The notes beneath the pieces are model-generated. The model saw only the letters and a list, made by a program, of their open reading frames with translations, was not told the origin of the DNA and did no database searches. The position numbers were made by a program, and so were the translations under genes. A stretch of 64,000 nt of DNA from Rubrolithibacter danxiaensis (GTDB lineage Bacteria > Bacteroidota > Bacteroidia > Sphingobacteriales > Sphingobacteriaceae), in NCBI RefSeq assembly GCF_047272945.1, contig NZ_JBKOPS010000005.1, positions 124,001-188,000 of the forward strand, in the 5' to 3' direction. Below, in pieces: positions 46,695-55,025 of the stretch; within the stretch, counting starts at the first letter, position 1; the number at the start of each line of letters is the position of its first letter.

Positions 46695-46718
46695 AATCCC
46701 TTTTCGGGATTAGGAGGG
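46695..46718 (+). promoter_or_regulatory. Hairpin next to an unusual strong Shine-Dalgarno, before permease 11
   Basis: AATCCC (46695-46700) and GGGATT (46706-46711) form a six-base stem with a TTTTC loop, immediately followed by AGGAGGG (46712-46718), three bases before the ATG at 46722. Strong Shine-Dalgarno sequences are rare in this window. The CCC of the stem could pair with either GGG, giving two alternative structures that mask or free the ribosome site. Confidence 0.5.
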
Positions 46719-46721
46719 CGT

Positions 46722-49142
46722 ATGTTAAAAATTTTTTTCAAAATAGCTTTTAGAAACATTACCAGGCACAAAGGTTTCTCTTTTATTACTATTGCCGGCT
46801 TAACATTGGGGCTTTCTGTATGCCTTTTAATTGTAGCCTTCGTGCAGGACGAGTTGAAATTCGATAAATTCGTAAAAGAAGGTGATCTGGTCTATCGCAT
46901 TTATAATGCCCGAACAGATAATATAAGTACAACTCATATGGCAAGTGTACCTCCCAGATTTGCCACCTATATAAAAGAACATTTTCCTGAAGTTGAAACT
47001 ACCAACCGGATATTAATGGCGTCCGGTAAGATGTTTTTTGATTTAGGGGATAAAAAAGGATACGAAGAAAAATGGCTTATTACTGAAGGAAACTTCTTCG
47101 ATATTTTCCCACTTGAATTTTTAAGCGGACAAGCAAAAAACTCACTGAGTGAACCCAATACAATAGTTGTAACCGAAAGTCTGGCTAAAAAATATTTTGG
47201 TTCGCAAAATGCCCTTAATAAAGTAATAAAAATCGATAATGAAAACTTTACTGTAAAAGGCGTAATTGAAAATCCGCCCGAGCATTTTCATCTCAATTTC
47301 GACTTTTTAATGTCACTTGAGTCTTTGCATCTTCCAAAAGAGCGAATGGAAAGTTTATCCTGGCAGCAATTTTACACCTACATAAAATTAAAACCGGGTG
47401 CAAATGCAGAATTATTGGAAAGAAAATTTTCTGATGCAATAAAAAAGGAAACCCATGAGATAGCTGCAAAGTCAGGAAGCAGCTATGTGCCCTTTTTGCA
47501 GCCCTTAAAAGAGGTTCATTTAAAATCAGCTGATTTTACTTTTGACAATGCCAAAAGAGGTAATCTTACCTATGTAAAAGTATTGAGCTTTATAGCGCTG
47601 TTTGTTTTGGTTATTGCATGCTTCAACTTTGTAAACCTGGCGACAGCAAGTTCATTAAGGAGAGCTCGGGAAATTGGGGTGAGAAAAGTAGTAGGTGCAG
47701 AACGGAAACAGCTTGTAATTCAATTTACGGGCGAATCCATTCTTATTTCAACCATTTCAATGGTACTATCTGTTATGATTACCCTTTTGTTTTTACCTCT
47801 GCTGAATAGCTTTACAGGCAAAAATATTTCCTTTAATCCTCTTACTCATCCTGAATTGGCCATATTATTAATTGCTGCAGGAGTAGCTACAGGAATTTTA
47901 GCAGGCATATATCCGGCAATAGTTTTATCAGGTTTTAAGCCTATAAAAGTATTAAAAGGCATGAAACTTACAGATACCGGAAGTAACGTTTCCTGGTTAA
48001 GGCAAGGGCTTGTTATTATTCAGTTTGCTTTGTCTGCAATATTAATTATATGTACTACTATAGTGTACAGGCAGATGAATTATTTAAATGAAAAGGATCT
48101 TGGATTTAATAAAGAACAGGTTTTATTCTTTCCTGTTCGGGGAGATATTGAAAGTCGGATTCAGGAGTTCAAAAATGAATTAAAGAGATCTCCAAATATA
48201 ATTTCTGTTACCGCCGGATACGGCTTACCAGGAGATCAGTTTGCAGGTGATGAAGTTATTGTGCCCGGAAAAGAGGGTGATAAACAAATGCCTGTAAGTC
48301 TTTTTATTGCAGACCCGGATTATATTAAAACACTTGGGTTAAAACTTATTGCTGGCAGAGATTTTTCCAAAGATATTACCTCTGATGTCGAGGACGCCTT
48401 TATCATAAATGAGACTGCTCAAAGGGAAATGGGGTATGAAACGGCAGAAAAAGCCTTAGGAAAACCATTGAAATGGAAAAAGTGGGAACCGGATTCTATT
48501 AAGCCGATAAAAGAAGGAAGAATTATTGGGGTAGTAAAAGATTTTCATTATAAAAGTTTGCACGAAAAAGTAGCCGCATCTGTACTGCAGATTTATCCGC
48601 AGGAAACAGCAAAAATTGCCGTTAAAATTCGCCCCGCACATTTGCAGCAAACAATCTCTTTTATTGATGATACATGGAATAAGTTTTCTCCGGATTATCC
48701 TCTCGACTTCAAATTTCTGGATGAAAATTTTGAAGAGATGTATCAGGCTGAAGAGAAGATGAGCAAACTTCTGCTGATTTTTACAGCATTAGCAATTTTT
48801 GTAGGTTGTATGGGACTTTTCGGTCTTGCAACTTATAGTGCTCAGCAACGGACTAAAGAGATCAGTATCAGGAAAGTACTAGGAGCAACGGTTCAGGGAG
48901 TGGTTCTTTTACTCACGAAAGACTTTATGAAACTGATTCTGATTGCTTTGATAATTGCTTCTCCTGTTGCCTTGTATTTTATGAATGAATGGCTCGAGAA
49001 CTTTGTATATCGCATTAATATCAGTTGGTGGATAATTCCTTTCTGTGCAATTACTGCACTATCAATTGCTTTTTTTACCATTTGCTTCCAGGCGATAAAA
49101 GCTGCAGTGGCAAATCCTGTAAAGAATTTGAGAACGGAGTAA
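46722..49142 (+). CDS. ABC permease 11
   Basis: 806 residues. IHLHS-type segment LKEVHLKSADFTFDNAKRGNLTYVKVLS before the first FtsX block at about 283 (RRAREIGVRKVVGA, core VIACFNFVNL). Anchor LSGFKPIKVLKG intact. The second periplasmic domain has an extra Lys/Trp-rich loop (GKPLKWKKWEPDSIKPIK, about 590) absent from neighbours. Second block at about 683 with core VGCMGLFGL and QRTKEISIRKVLGA (Ser for Gly). The tail is NPVKNLRTE, the only Asn variant. It is the one permease with a classical Shine-Dalgarno sequence. Confidence 0.93.
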   Translation: MLKIFFKIAFRNITRHKGFSFITIAGLTLGLSVCLLIVAFVQDELKFDKFVKEGDLVYRIYNARTDNISTTHMASVPPRFATYIKEHFPEVETTNRILMASGKMFFDLGDKKGYEEKWLITEGNFFDIFPLEFLSGQAKNSLSEPNTIVVTESLAKKYFGSQNALNKVIKIDNENFTVKGVIENPPEHFHLNFDFLMSLESLHLPKERMESLSWQQFYTYIKLKPGANAELLERKFSDAIKKETHEIAAKSGSSYVPFLQPLKEVHLKSADFTFDNAKRGNLTYVKVLSFIALFVLVIACFNFVNLATASSLRRAREIGVRKVVGAERKQLVIQFTGESILISTISMVLSVMITLLFLPLLNSFTGKNISFNPLTHPELAILLIAAGVATGILAGIYPAIVLSGFKPIKVLKGMKLTDTGSNVSWLRQGLVIIQFALSAILIICTTIVYRQMNYLNEKDLGFNKEQVLFFPVRGDIESRIQEFKNELKRSPNIISVTAGYGLPGDQFAGDEVIVPGKEGDKQMPVSLFIADPDYIKTLGLKLIAGRDFSKDITSDVEDAFIINETAQREMGYETAEKALGKPLKWKKWEPDSIKPIKEGRIIGVVKDFHYKSLHEKVAASVLQIYPQETAKIAVKIRPAHLQQTISFIDDTWNKFSPDYPLDFKFLDENFEEMYQAEEKMSKLLLIFTALAIFVGCMGLFGLATYSAQQRTKEISIRKVLGATVQGVVLLLTKDFMKLILIALIIASPVALYFMNEWLENFVYRINISWWIIPFCAITALSIAFFTICFQAIKAAVANPVKNLRTE

Positions 49143-49158
49143 TTGAAGGGGCTGATGC

Positions 49159-49186
49159 TTATAACTTATAGTCTGCAACTTACAAA
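49159..49186 (+). repeat. Leader repeat before permease 12
   Basis: CTTATAACTTATAGTCTGCAACTTACAAA-type units end in CATTGTT directly before the ATG. The same TCATTGTT end occurs before permease 13, so these two leaders share a recent origin. Confidence 0.5.
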
Positions 49187-49194
49187 TCATTGTT

Positions 49195-51639
49195 ATGATA
49201 AAGAACTATATAAAAATCGCCTGGCGCAATGTGAGGAAGAACAAGCTTTTTTCTTTCATTAATATTTTAAGTTTATCAGTTGGGCTGGTATGCTGCATGC
49301 TGATTTCAATGTATATCTATCATGAATTTAGCTATGATGTTCATCAAAAGAAGGGAGATCGTCTGTATCAGTTAGGTACTTATAGCGTAATGAATGGAGA
49401 AGAGAGCCGTTCCGCACATACGCCGGCACCTATGGCCACGGCAATGAAACAGGAGTTCCCGGAAATTGAAGCCGTTACAAGGATAGCTCAGGCTTTTCAG
49501 GATGATAAAACCTTACTGCAGTATCAGTCAGGAAAAGATGTAAGATCATTTTATGAGACAAAGGGATTTTTTGCTGATTCCACCTATTTCAGTTTGTTTA
49601 CTTATTCTTTTAAGGAGGGAGATCCGGAAACAGCATTAAATAATCCCAATTCTGTTGTGCTGAGTGAGGAGATTGCCAGGAAGATATTTGGTAAAGAACC
49701 TGCTTTAAATAAAACACTTCACATAAACAGTACAACAAATGGTGAATTCGACTTTAAAGTAACCGGTGTTTTCATGCCTTCTAAAACACCTTCTCATATT
49801 GATGCACGTTTTATAATGTCTATGCAGGGTGGGGAATTAGGGCAATGGGTAAACAGCCTTACCGGTATGGTAAATAACAACATGTTCTTTTCTTATTTAT
49901 TATTAAAACCCGGTGCAGACCCAAAAAAGCTGGAAGCAAAGTTCGATGGTTTTATTAAAAAATATGCCGGGGAGGATTTAAAAGCTTCCGGTCGTAATCG
50001 AAAGCAGTTTCTTACTCTGGTAAGAGACATTCATTTACATGCAACAGAAGGAAATGTTACTCCCGGCGGCAACCTGAATTATTTATATATTCTCCTATCT
50101 ATCGCTTTGGTTACCCTATTGATAGCTTGTGTAAATTTTATGAATCTTTCTACAGCACGTTCTTCAAAACGCGCCATAGAAATCGGAGTTCGAAAAGTAT
50201 TAGGAGCAGAAAAATCTTCGTTGATAAGACAATTTCTCTGGGAAGCAATTTTACTGTCACTTATTTCATTGATGATATCGCTGGTGTTTACAGCACTTTT
50301 AATTCCTGTATTTGAGGAAGTTTCAGCAAAAGAGTTTTTATTCTCAAGCCGCCAATACCTATCTTTCATATCCGTATTTTTACTTATCTCCTTATTGGCC
50401 GGTTTGCTGGCAGGTATTTATCCCGCATTTTATTTATCTGCTTTTAAACCTATAAAAGTGCTTAAGGGGAAATTTTCCAACTCGCTGGCAGCTATTTCTT
50501 TTCGTAAAGTATTGGTGGTGTTTCAGTTTGTAATTTCTGTAGCACTAATTGTTGCTTCGGTAACCATTGGCAACCAAATGCGGTTTTTGCGGAATAAAGA
50601 TCTTGGCTTTCAAAAAGATCAGCAGATCGTTATTCCCTTACGCACGTCAAATGCCAAAAATATGTACACTTCCTTTAAACAGGAGCTTTTAACCAGTTCA
50701 GCTATTGCATCCGTTGGAGCCTCCAGGTTTTACCCGGGCTTGGCAAATACAATGGACTGGCTTTTATACAAGCAAGGTAATACAGCTGCTCAGAATAAGG
50801 ATGTATATATGAACAGGGTTGACAATACATTTCTGCAAACCTTAAGAATAAAACCTGTTGCAGGCAGAGTATTTTCTGAAAATTTTCCTGCAGATACCCT
50901 TGACAGAATTGTTTTAAATGCCCATGCAATCAAAGAATTTGGATTTAAATCTCCCTCAGACGCTATTGGGAAAAATATTGTAGCAGACTTTGGATCAGAG
51001 AAAGTATTATTCAACATAATTGGAGTGGTAAATGACTTTCATTTTAAAGATCTGCATTCCAGTATAGAATCTTACGGTTTTCTTTTAGACAGAAGACAGA
51101 GTTATAATTATATTATTGCTTATGCGCAAGGCAGTAATATTAAAGCTGCGGTAAACAGTGTTAGTGCAATCTGGGCAAAATTGAATCCTACCGAACCTTT
51201 TGAATATAGTTTCCTGGATCAGGATTTTCAGAAAAATTATGTTGCCGAAGAGCGTTTGGCCGCTATTATCAAGTACTTTACTATTGTGGCCATTTTTATT
51301 TCCTGTCTGGGGCTCTTTGGTCTTACTACTTTCAGTGTAGAACAACGGACAAAAGAGATCGGCATCAGAAAAGTGCTTGGGGCAAGTGCAGCAGGAATTG
51401 TATCACTTTTATCTAAAGATTTTTTAAAACTTGTCATTATTTCTTTCGTGGTAGCTTCTCCTCTTGCCTGGTATTTTATTAATAAGTGGCTTGAAAATTT
51501 TGCTTATAAAGCTCCTTTTACTATCTGGATAGTATTAACTGCATGGATAGTGGCTTTACTGATCGCTTTTTTAACTATCAGTTTCCAGGCAATAAAAGCG
51601 GCAATTGCAAATCCGGTAAAAAGCTTAAGAACCGAGTAA
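49195..51639 (+). CDS. ABC permease 12
   Basis: 814 residues. VRDIHLHATEGNVTPGGNLNYLYILLS leads to the first FtsX block at about 297 (KRAIEIGVRKVLGA, with Ile replacing Lys in RAKE). Anchor LSAFKPIKVLKGKF, helix 5 at about 440 (VLVVFQFVISVALIVASVTIG). The first periplasmic domain has a longer C-terminal arm (FIKKYAGEDLKASGRNRKQF). Second block at about 690 (EQRTKEIGIRKVLGA), end WLENFAYKAPFTIW. Tail NPVKSLRTE. Separated by 52 bases from permease 11 and 48 from the CPBP gene, so these are probably co-transcribed. Confidence 0.93.
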   Translation: MIKNYIKIAWRNVRKNKLFSFINILSLSVGLVCCMLISMYIYHEFSYDVHQKKGDRLYQLGTYSVMNGEESRSAHTPAPMATAMKQEFPEIEAVTRIAQAFQDDKTLLQYQSGKDVRSFYETKGFFADSTYFSLFTYSFKEGDPETALNNPNSVVLSEEIARKIFGKEPALNKTLHINSTTNGEFDFKVTGVFMPSKTPSHIDARFIMSMQGGELGQWVNSLTGMVNNNMFFSYLLLKPGADPKKLEAKFDGFIKKYAGEDLKASGRNRKQFLTLVRDIHLHATEGNVTPGGNLNYLYILLSIALVTLLIACVNFMNLSTARSSKRAIEIGVRKVLGAEKSSLIRQFLWEAILLSLISLMISLVFTALLIPVFEEVSAKEFLFSSRQYLSFISVFLLISLLAGLLAGIYPAFYLSAFKPIKVLKGKFSNSLAAISFRKVLVVFQFVISVALIVASVTIGNQMRFLRNKDLGFQKDQQIVIPLRTSNAKNMYTSFKQELLTSSAIASVGASRFYPGLANTMDWLLYKQGNTAAQNKDVYMNRVDNTFLQTLRIKPVAGRVFSENFPADTLDRIVLNAHAIKEFGFKSPSDAIGKNIVADFGSEKVLFNIIGVVNDFHFKDLHSSIESYGFLLDRRQSYNYIIAYAQGSNIKAAVNSVSAIWAKLNPTEPFEYSFLDQDFQKNYVAEERLAAIIKYFTIVAIFISCLGLFGLTTFSVEQRTKEIGIRKVLGASAAGIVSLLSKDFLKLVIISFVVASPLAWYFINKWLENFAYKAPFTIWIVLTAWIVALLIAFLTISFQAIKAAIANPVKSLRTE

Positions 51640-51687
51640 CGCTTTTAGAAAGTTTTAAACTTTCCCAAAGTGATAAAATATTAAAAA

Positions 51688-52392
51688 ATGGATTTAGTAG
51701 TAGAATTGATACTTTCCTGGTTAGCGCTTTGGTTTTTTGAAAAGAAAAATTTAAGTGTATTAGGAATAAAACCTACTAAAACAAGAATGATGAATCTGTT
51801 TACCGGCTTTCTTATAGCTTCCTTTCTTTGTGCATTTAATTATTTTCTGCAAACTGTTTTTTCAGGCAGCACCTGGCACCTTAATTCAGGCTTTACATGG
51901 AAAAGCTTTTTTTCAGCAGCTTGGTGGACGCTGCATTCCGTTTTATATGAAGAGTTAATTTTTAGAGGAGCCTTACTTTATATTGCGATAAAAAAACTGG
52001 GAGAAAAGAGAGCTTGTTTGTTATCTGCTATTTGCTTTGGTGTTTATCATTTGTTTTCAATGAGCGTTTCCGGTTGGGTGCCTGTAATTTATCTTGTTGC
52101 AGCTACCACACTTATGGGATTTGTATTCGCACTTGCTTATACAAAAACAAATTCATTATATCTGCCGGTTGGATTGCATTTTGGCTGGAATATGTTAACT
52201 ACTGTAATTTTTTCTCAGGGACCGATAGGAAACCAGTTCCTCATTTTAAAAGCGGGAGAGCGTTTTAGTCCGCTTGAAAATAGTATTGTATTAATATGGT
52301 CCGCTTTTGCATTGCCTTTGGCGTCATTTTTATATTTAAAAAGGATTAAAGAAAATCAACCGGAAAGTAAATCAGAAACAATAATTATATAG
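51688..52392 (+). CDS. CPBP-family intramembrane metalloprotease
   Basis: 234 residues with about six to seven hydrophobic helices. CPBP (Abi/Rce1-type) motifs are present in order: YEELIFRG (Glu-Glu...Arg, about 90-97), a His in CFGVYHLF (about 121), and HFGWN (about 165), which together form the expected metal site in the membrane. Related proteins cleave prenylated or membrane peptides, and in other bacteria often accompany peptide or bacteriocin genes, where they can process or give immunity. Here it is wedged between permeases 12 and 13 (48- and 44-base gaps), so a role in processing the pump's substrate or a pump part is possible but unproven. Confidence 0.9.
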   Translation: MDLVVELILSWLALWFFEKKNLSVLGIKPTKTRMMNLFTGFLIASFLCAFNYFLQTVFSGSTWHLNSGFTWKSFFSAAWWTLHSVLYEELIFRGALLYIAIKKLGEKRACLLSAICFGVYHLFSMSVSGWVPVIYLVAATTLMGFVFALAYTKTNSLYLPVGLHFGWNMLTTVIFSQGPIGNQFLILKAGERFSPLENSIVLIWSAFALPLASFLYLKRIKENQPESKSETIII

Positions 52393-52397
52393 ACGCA

Positions 52398-52430
52398 TAC
52401 CTACAACTTATAACCTGCAACCTACAACTC
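52398..52430 (+). repeat. Leader repeat before permease 13
   Basis: CCTACAACTTATAACCTGCAACCTACAACTC-type run, three units, then ATTGTT and the ATG at 52437. It lies between two genes only 44 bases apart, so the repeat makes up nearly the whole gap. Confidence 0.55.
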
Positions 52431-52436
52431 ATTGTT

Positions 52437-54830
52437 ATGTTAAAAAACTACCTTAAAATCGCCTGGCGGAGTTTATATAAGAATCGTCTGTTTTCCTTTA
52501 TCAATATTTTTGGTCTGGCATTAAGCTTATCAATTTGTATGCTGGTAATGCTGCGAATGAAAGATGCGTTCAGTTACGATCGCTTTCATCCCCATCCTGA
52601 TCGTACTTTTCGTATTATTTCCGAAATCTCTAACAAGCAGGGCGATCAGTGGAAACTTGCAAGTACGCCACTGCCCTTGCAACAGCGCCTTTTGCAGCAA
52701 AGTAGCGGAGTTGAAAAGATTGTAAGGATTTATCCTGCTTTTAACGAAAAAGCATCAACTGAAACAAAAGAATTAAATATCCGTGGCGCTTTTACAGAAC
52801 CTGCTTTTTTTGATGTATTTGGATTTACACTTAAACAGGGAAGTGAGTTAACAGCCCTTTCTGAACCCAATAGCATTGTATTGAGTAAAGCAACCTCCGA
52901 GCGTTTCTTTGGGAATAAACCGGCAATGGGAGAGTTGTTAAATGCAGGAAACCTTGGTGTTTTTAAGGTAACAGGTATACTGAATGATTTTCCGGGAAAA
53001 TCTCACCTGGATTTTGATGTATATGTTTCGTCTTCTGCTATTCCACTGTTGGAAAAGCAGGGGAAATTGCCTCCTATGCTGGAAAGCTGGGATTCTTTCG
53101 AAAAGGCTTATACATATGTCCTGCTGGATAAAGGAGCTTCGAAAAATTCATTGGCGAGGGTGTTGAAAGGAATATCTGCAGATATTAACAAATTATCAAA
53201 AGACGGACAATTTAATTTTACTGCTGAACCATTGAGTGCCATCACTCCCGGCTCAAGCGATGTTTATAATGGCTTAGGCAACGGAACAAGTTGGATGAAA
53301 GTGTATGTGGAAGCGGGAGTTGCTTTAATAATTTTATTAGCAGCTTGTTTTAATTATACAAATCTTACCATCGCCCGTGCCTTAACCCGGGCAAAAGAAG
53401 TAGGAATCAGAAAAGTTTCTGGAGCGGTAAGATCGCAAATCTTTACACAGTACATCCTTGAATCGGTGCTTGTTGCCCTGTTTGCCCTTGCGGTTGCTTC
53501 TGTTTTATTCGTATTGATACTTCGGTATAAACCATTTAATGATGAATACGAGATGATTCCGAATATAAGCCTGGATAATTCGATACGGGTTATTTTTATT
53601 CTTTTTACCATTCTTACCGGAATCTTTGCCGGAGCTTTTCCTGCCTGGATTTTATCATCTTTTAAACCGGTTAAAGTTTTAAAAAGCATTTCCACCGAAA
53701 AGCTTTTTGGAAATATCTCACTGCAAAAAAGCCTTATTGTTTTTCAGTTTACACTATCGCTTGTAATAATCATTTTTCTTTCCACCTTTTATCGTCAGTT
53801 TACTTATTTAGGTGAAGCTGATTATGGATTTAAGAAAGAAGATCTGCTTACTATTTCCCTTAACGGTACAAAACCTGAAATTATAACGAATGAATTTTCG
53901 CAGATAGCCGGTGTAGAAAACATCGCAGCAATATCCGATAATTTCGGAAAGCGGCCAACCGGCGATGTATCTGTTTTATACGATAAAGATCAGAACCGGC
54001 GATTAGACCTTGCGTATTATTTCGTTGATCAGAATATAGTTACTGTAATGGGATTAAGGCTGAAAGCCGGAGAAAGTTTACCACTAACTACAGCCGAGAA
54101 TCAGGGTAAATACTTGCTGATAAATGAAAAAGCAGTTTCTGCAATGGGTTTTAAAAATGCCGCTGATGCTTTAAATAAATCAGTTTGGATAAGCGATACG
54201 CTGCAGGCAATAATTACAGGAGTAGTAAAGGATTTTTATTACAGGAATCCCGGTATAAATATTCGTCCCATGGCGCTGATAAATAATCCTTCTGAAGCTA
54301 AATATCTTACCTTGAGCGTGAATACAAAGAATAAAGAGAAATTTGTCAGTCAACTTAAATCCGTCTGGGACAAACAGACACAGCACCAAACATTCACTTA
54401 TTCATGGTTTGACAAATACCTTGAAGATGCTACTAACCAGTCTGCAACCATATCTTTATTAGGATATCTGGCTTTTATGGCAGTTTCAATAGCTTCTCTC
54501 GGTTTATTGGGTTTGGTAATTTATACAGTTGAAACACGAAGAAAAGAGATCAGTATACGAAAAGTAATAGGTGCTACGGTGAATCAACTGATGTCGCATC
54601 TTTCAAAAGGCTTCGTTAAACTCCTTTTAATTTCAGGAGCTATAGCAATGCCCTTTGGCTATTTGCTGTGTAAATTCTTTCTGCAAAACTTTCCGACAAG
54701 GATAGAATTTGGAATAGGAAGTGTATTTCTATGTTTCTTGTTTCTGTTAGTTATCGGTTTGGTAACTGTTTTGTCGAATACATATAAAGCTTCTTCAGAA
54801 AATCCGGTGAAAAGCCTGAGAACAGAGTAG
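52437..54830 (+). CDS. ABC permease 13, divergent last member
   Basis: 797 residues. The pre-membrane region (LSAITPGSSDVYNGLGNGTSWMKVYVEAG) fits neither main subgroup; the first FtsX core reads LLAACFNYTNLTIARALTRAKEVGIRKVSGA from about 290. Helix 1 has LALSLSICMLVMLRMKD instead of the usual GLAVG. In the second block (about 673) RRKEISIRKVIGA replaces EIGIRKVLGA and the usual W(L)QDFAY.I is changed to FLQNFPTRIEFGIG. The C-terminus STYKASSENPVKSLRTE keeps the family tail although the usual FQA.KA.(A)NP lead-in is altered. Ends the permease series; a new activator site follows. Confidence 0.92.
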   Translation: MLKNYLKIAWRSLYKNRLFSFINIFGLALSLSICMLVMLRMKDAFSYDRFHPHPDRTFRIISEISNKQGDQWKLASTPLPLQQRLLQQSSGVEKIVRIYPAFNEKASTETKELNIRGAFTEPAFFDVFGFTLKQGSELTALSEPNSIVLSKATSERFFGNKPAMGELLNAGNLGVFKVTGILNDFPGKSHLDFDVYVSSSAIPLLEKQGKLPPMLESWDSFEKAYTYVLLDKGASKNSLARVLKGISADINKLSKDGQFNFTAEPLSAITPGSSDVYNGLGNGTSWMKVYVEAGVALIILLAACFNYTNLTIARALTRAKEVGIRKVSGAVRSQIFTQYILESVLVALFALAVASVLFVLILRYKPFNDEYEMIPNISLDNSIRVIFILFTILTGIFAGAFPAWILSSFKPVKVLKSISTEKLFGNISLQKSLIVFQFTLSLVIIIFLSTFYRQFTYLGEADYGFKKEDLLTISLNGTKPEIITNEFSQIAGVENIAAISDNFGKRPTGDVSVLYDKDQNRRLDLAYYFVDQNIVTVMGLRLKAGESLPLTTAENQGKYLLINEKAVSAMGFKNAADALNKSVWISDTLQAIITGVVKDFYYRNPGINIRPMALINNPSEAKYLTLSVNTKNKEKFVSQLKSVWDKQTQHQTFTYSWFDKYLEDATNQSATISLLGYLAFMAVSIASLGLLGLVIYTVETRRKEISIRKVIGATVNQLMSHLSKGFVKLLLISGAIAMPFGYLLCKFFLQNFPTRIEFGIGSVFLCFLFLLVIGLVTVLSNTYKASSENPVKSLRTE

Positions 54831-54896
54831 TAAGGCTAAGGTGGAAAGCACTTGATTAAAAGAGTATACCTTCTGTACCACATCCGTTCAGCAAAA

Positions 54897-54912
54897 CGTC
54901 CGAAAACGAACA
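54897..54912. promoter_or_regulatory. Activator site 5 before ATPase 2
   Basis: CGTCCGAAAACGAACA, two differences from the perfect inverted repeat, both in the left arm as in site 1. Half-site CCGTTCAG at 54885-54892, as at site 3. The -24 element starts 53 bases later. Confidence 0.75.
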
Positions 54913-54964
54913 CTGTAAAAACAGAAAAATTAGTAATTTGCTTATTGCCAGTTAGTTTTGTGAT

Positions 54965-54980
54965 TGGCATGGGATTGTTA
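54965..54980 (+). promoter_or_regulatory. Sigma-54-like promoter of ATPase 2
   Basis: TGGCATGGGATTGTTA: TGGCATG (-24) and TTGTT (-12), same spacing as the others. The predicted start near 54989 coincides with the beginning of the leader repeat. Confidence 0.68.
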
Positions 54981-54988
54981 AAGTAAAC

Positions 54989-55018
54989 GGTATAACCTAC
55001 AACTTAAAACTTACAAGT
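54989..55018 (+). repeat. ACAACTTA leader repeat before ATPase 2
   Basis: GTATAACCTACAACTTAAAAC and a further ACTTACAAG unit fill the predicted untranslated leader up to seven bases before the ATG at 55026. This is the only copy before a gene that is not a permease. Confidence 0.55.
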
Positions 55019-55025
55019 TAATATC

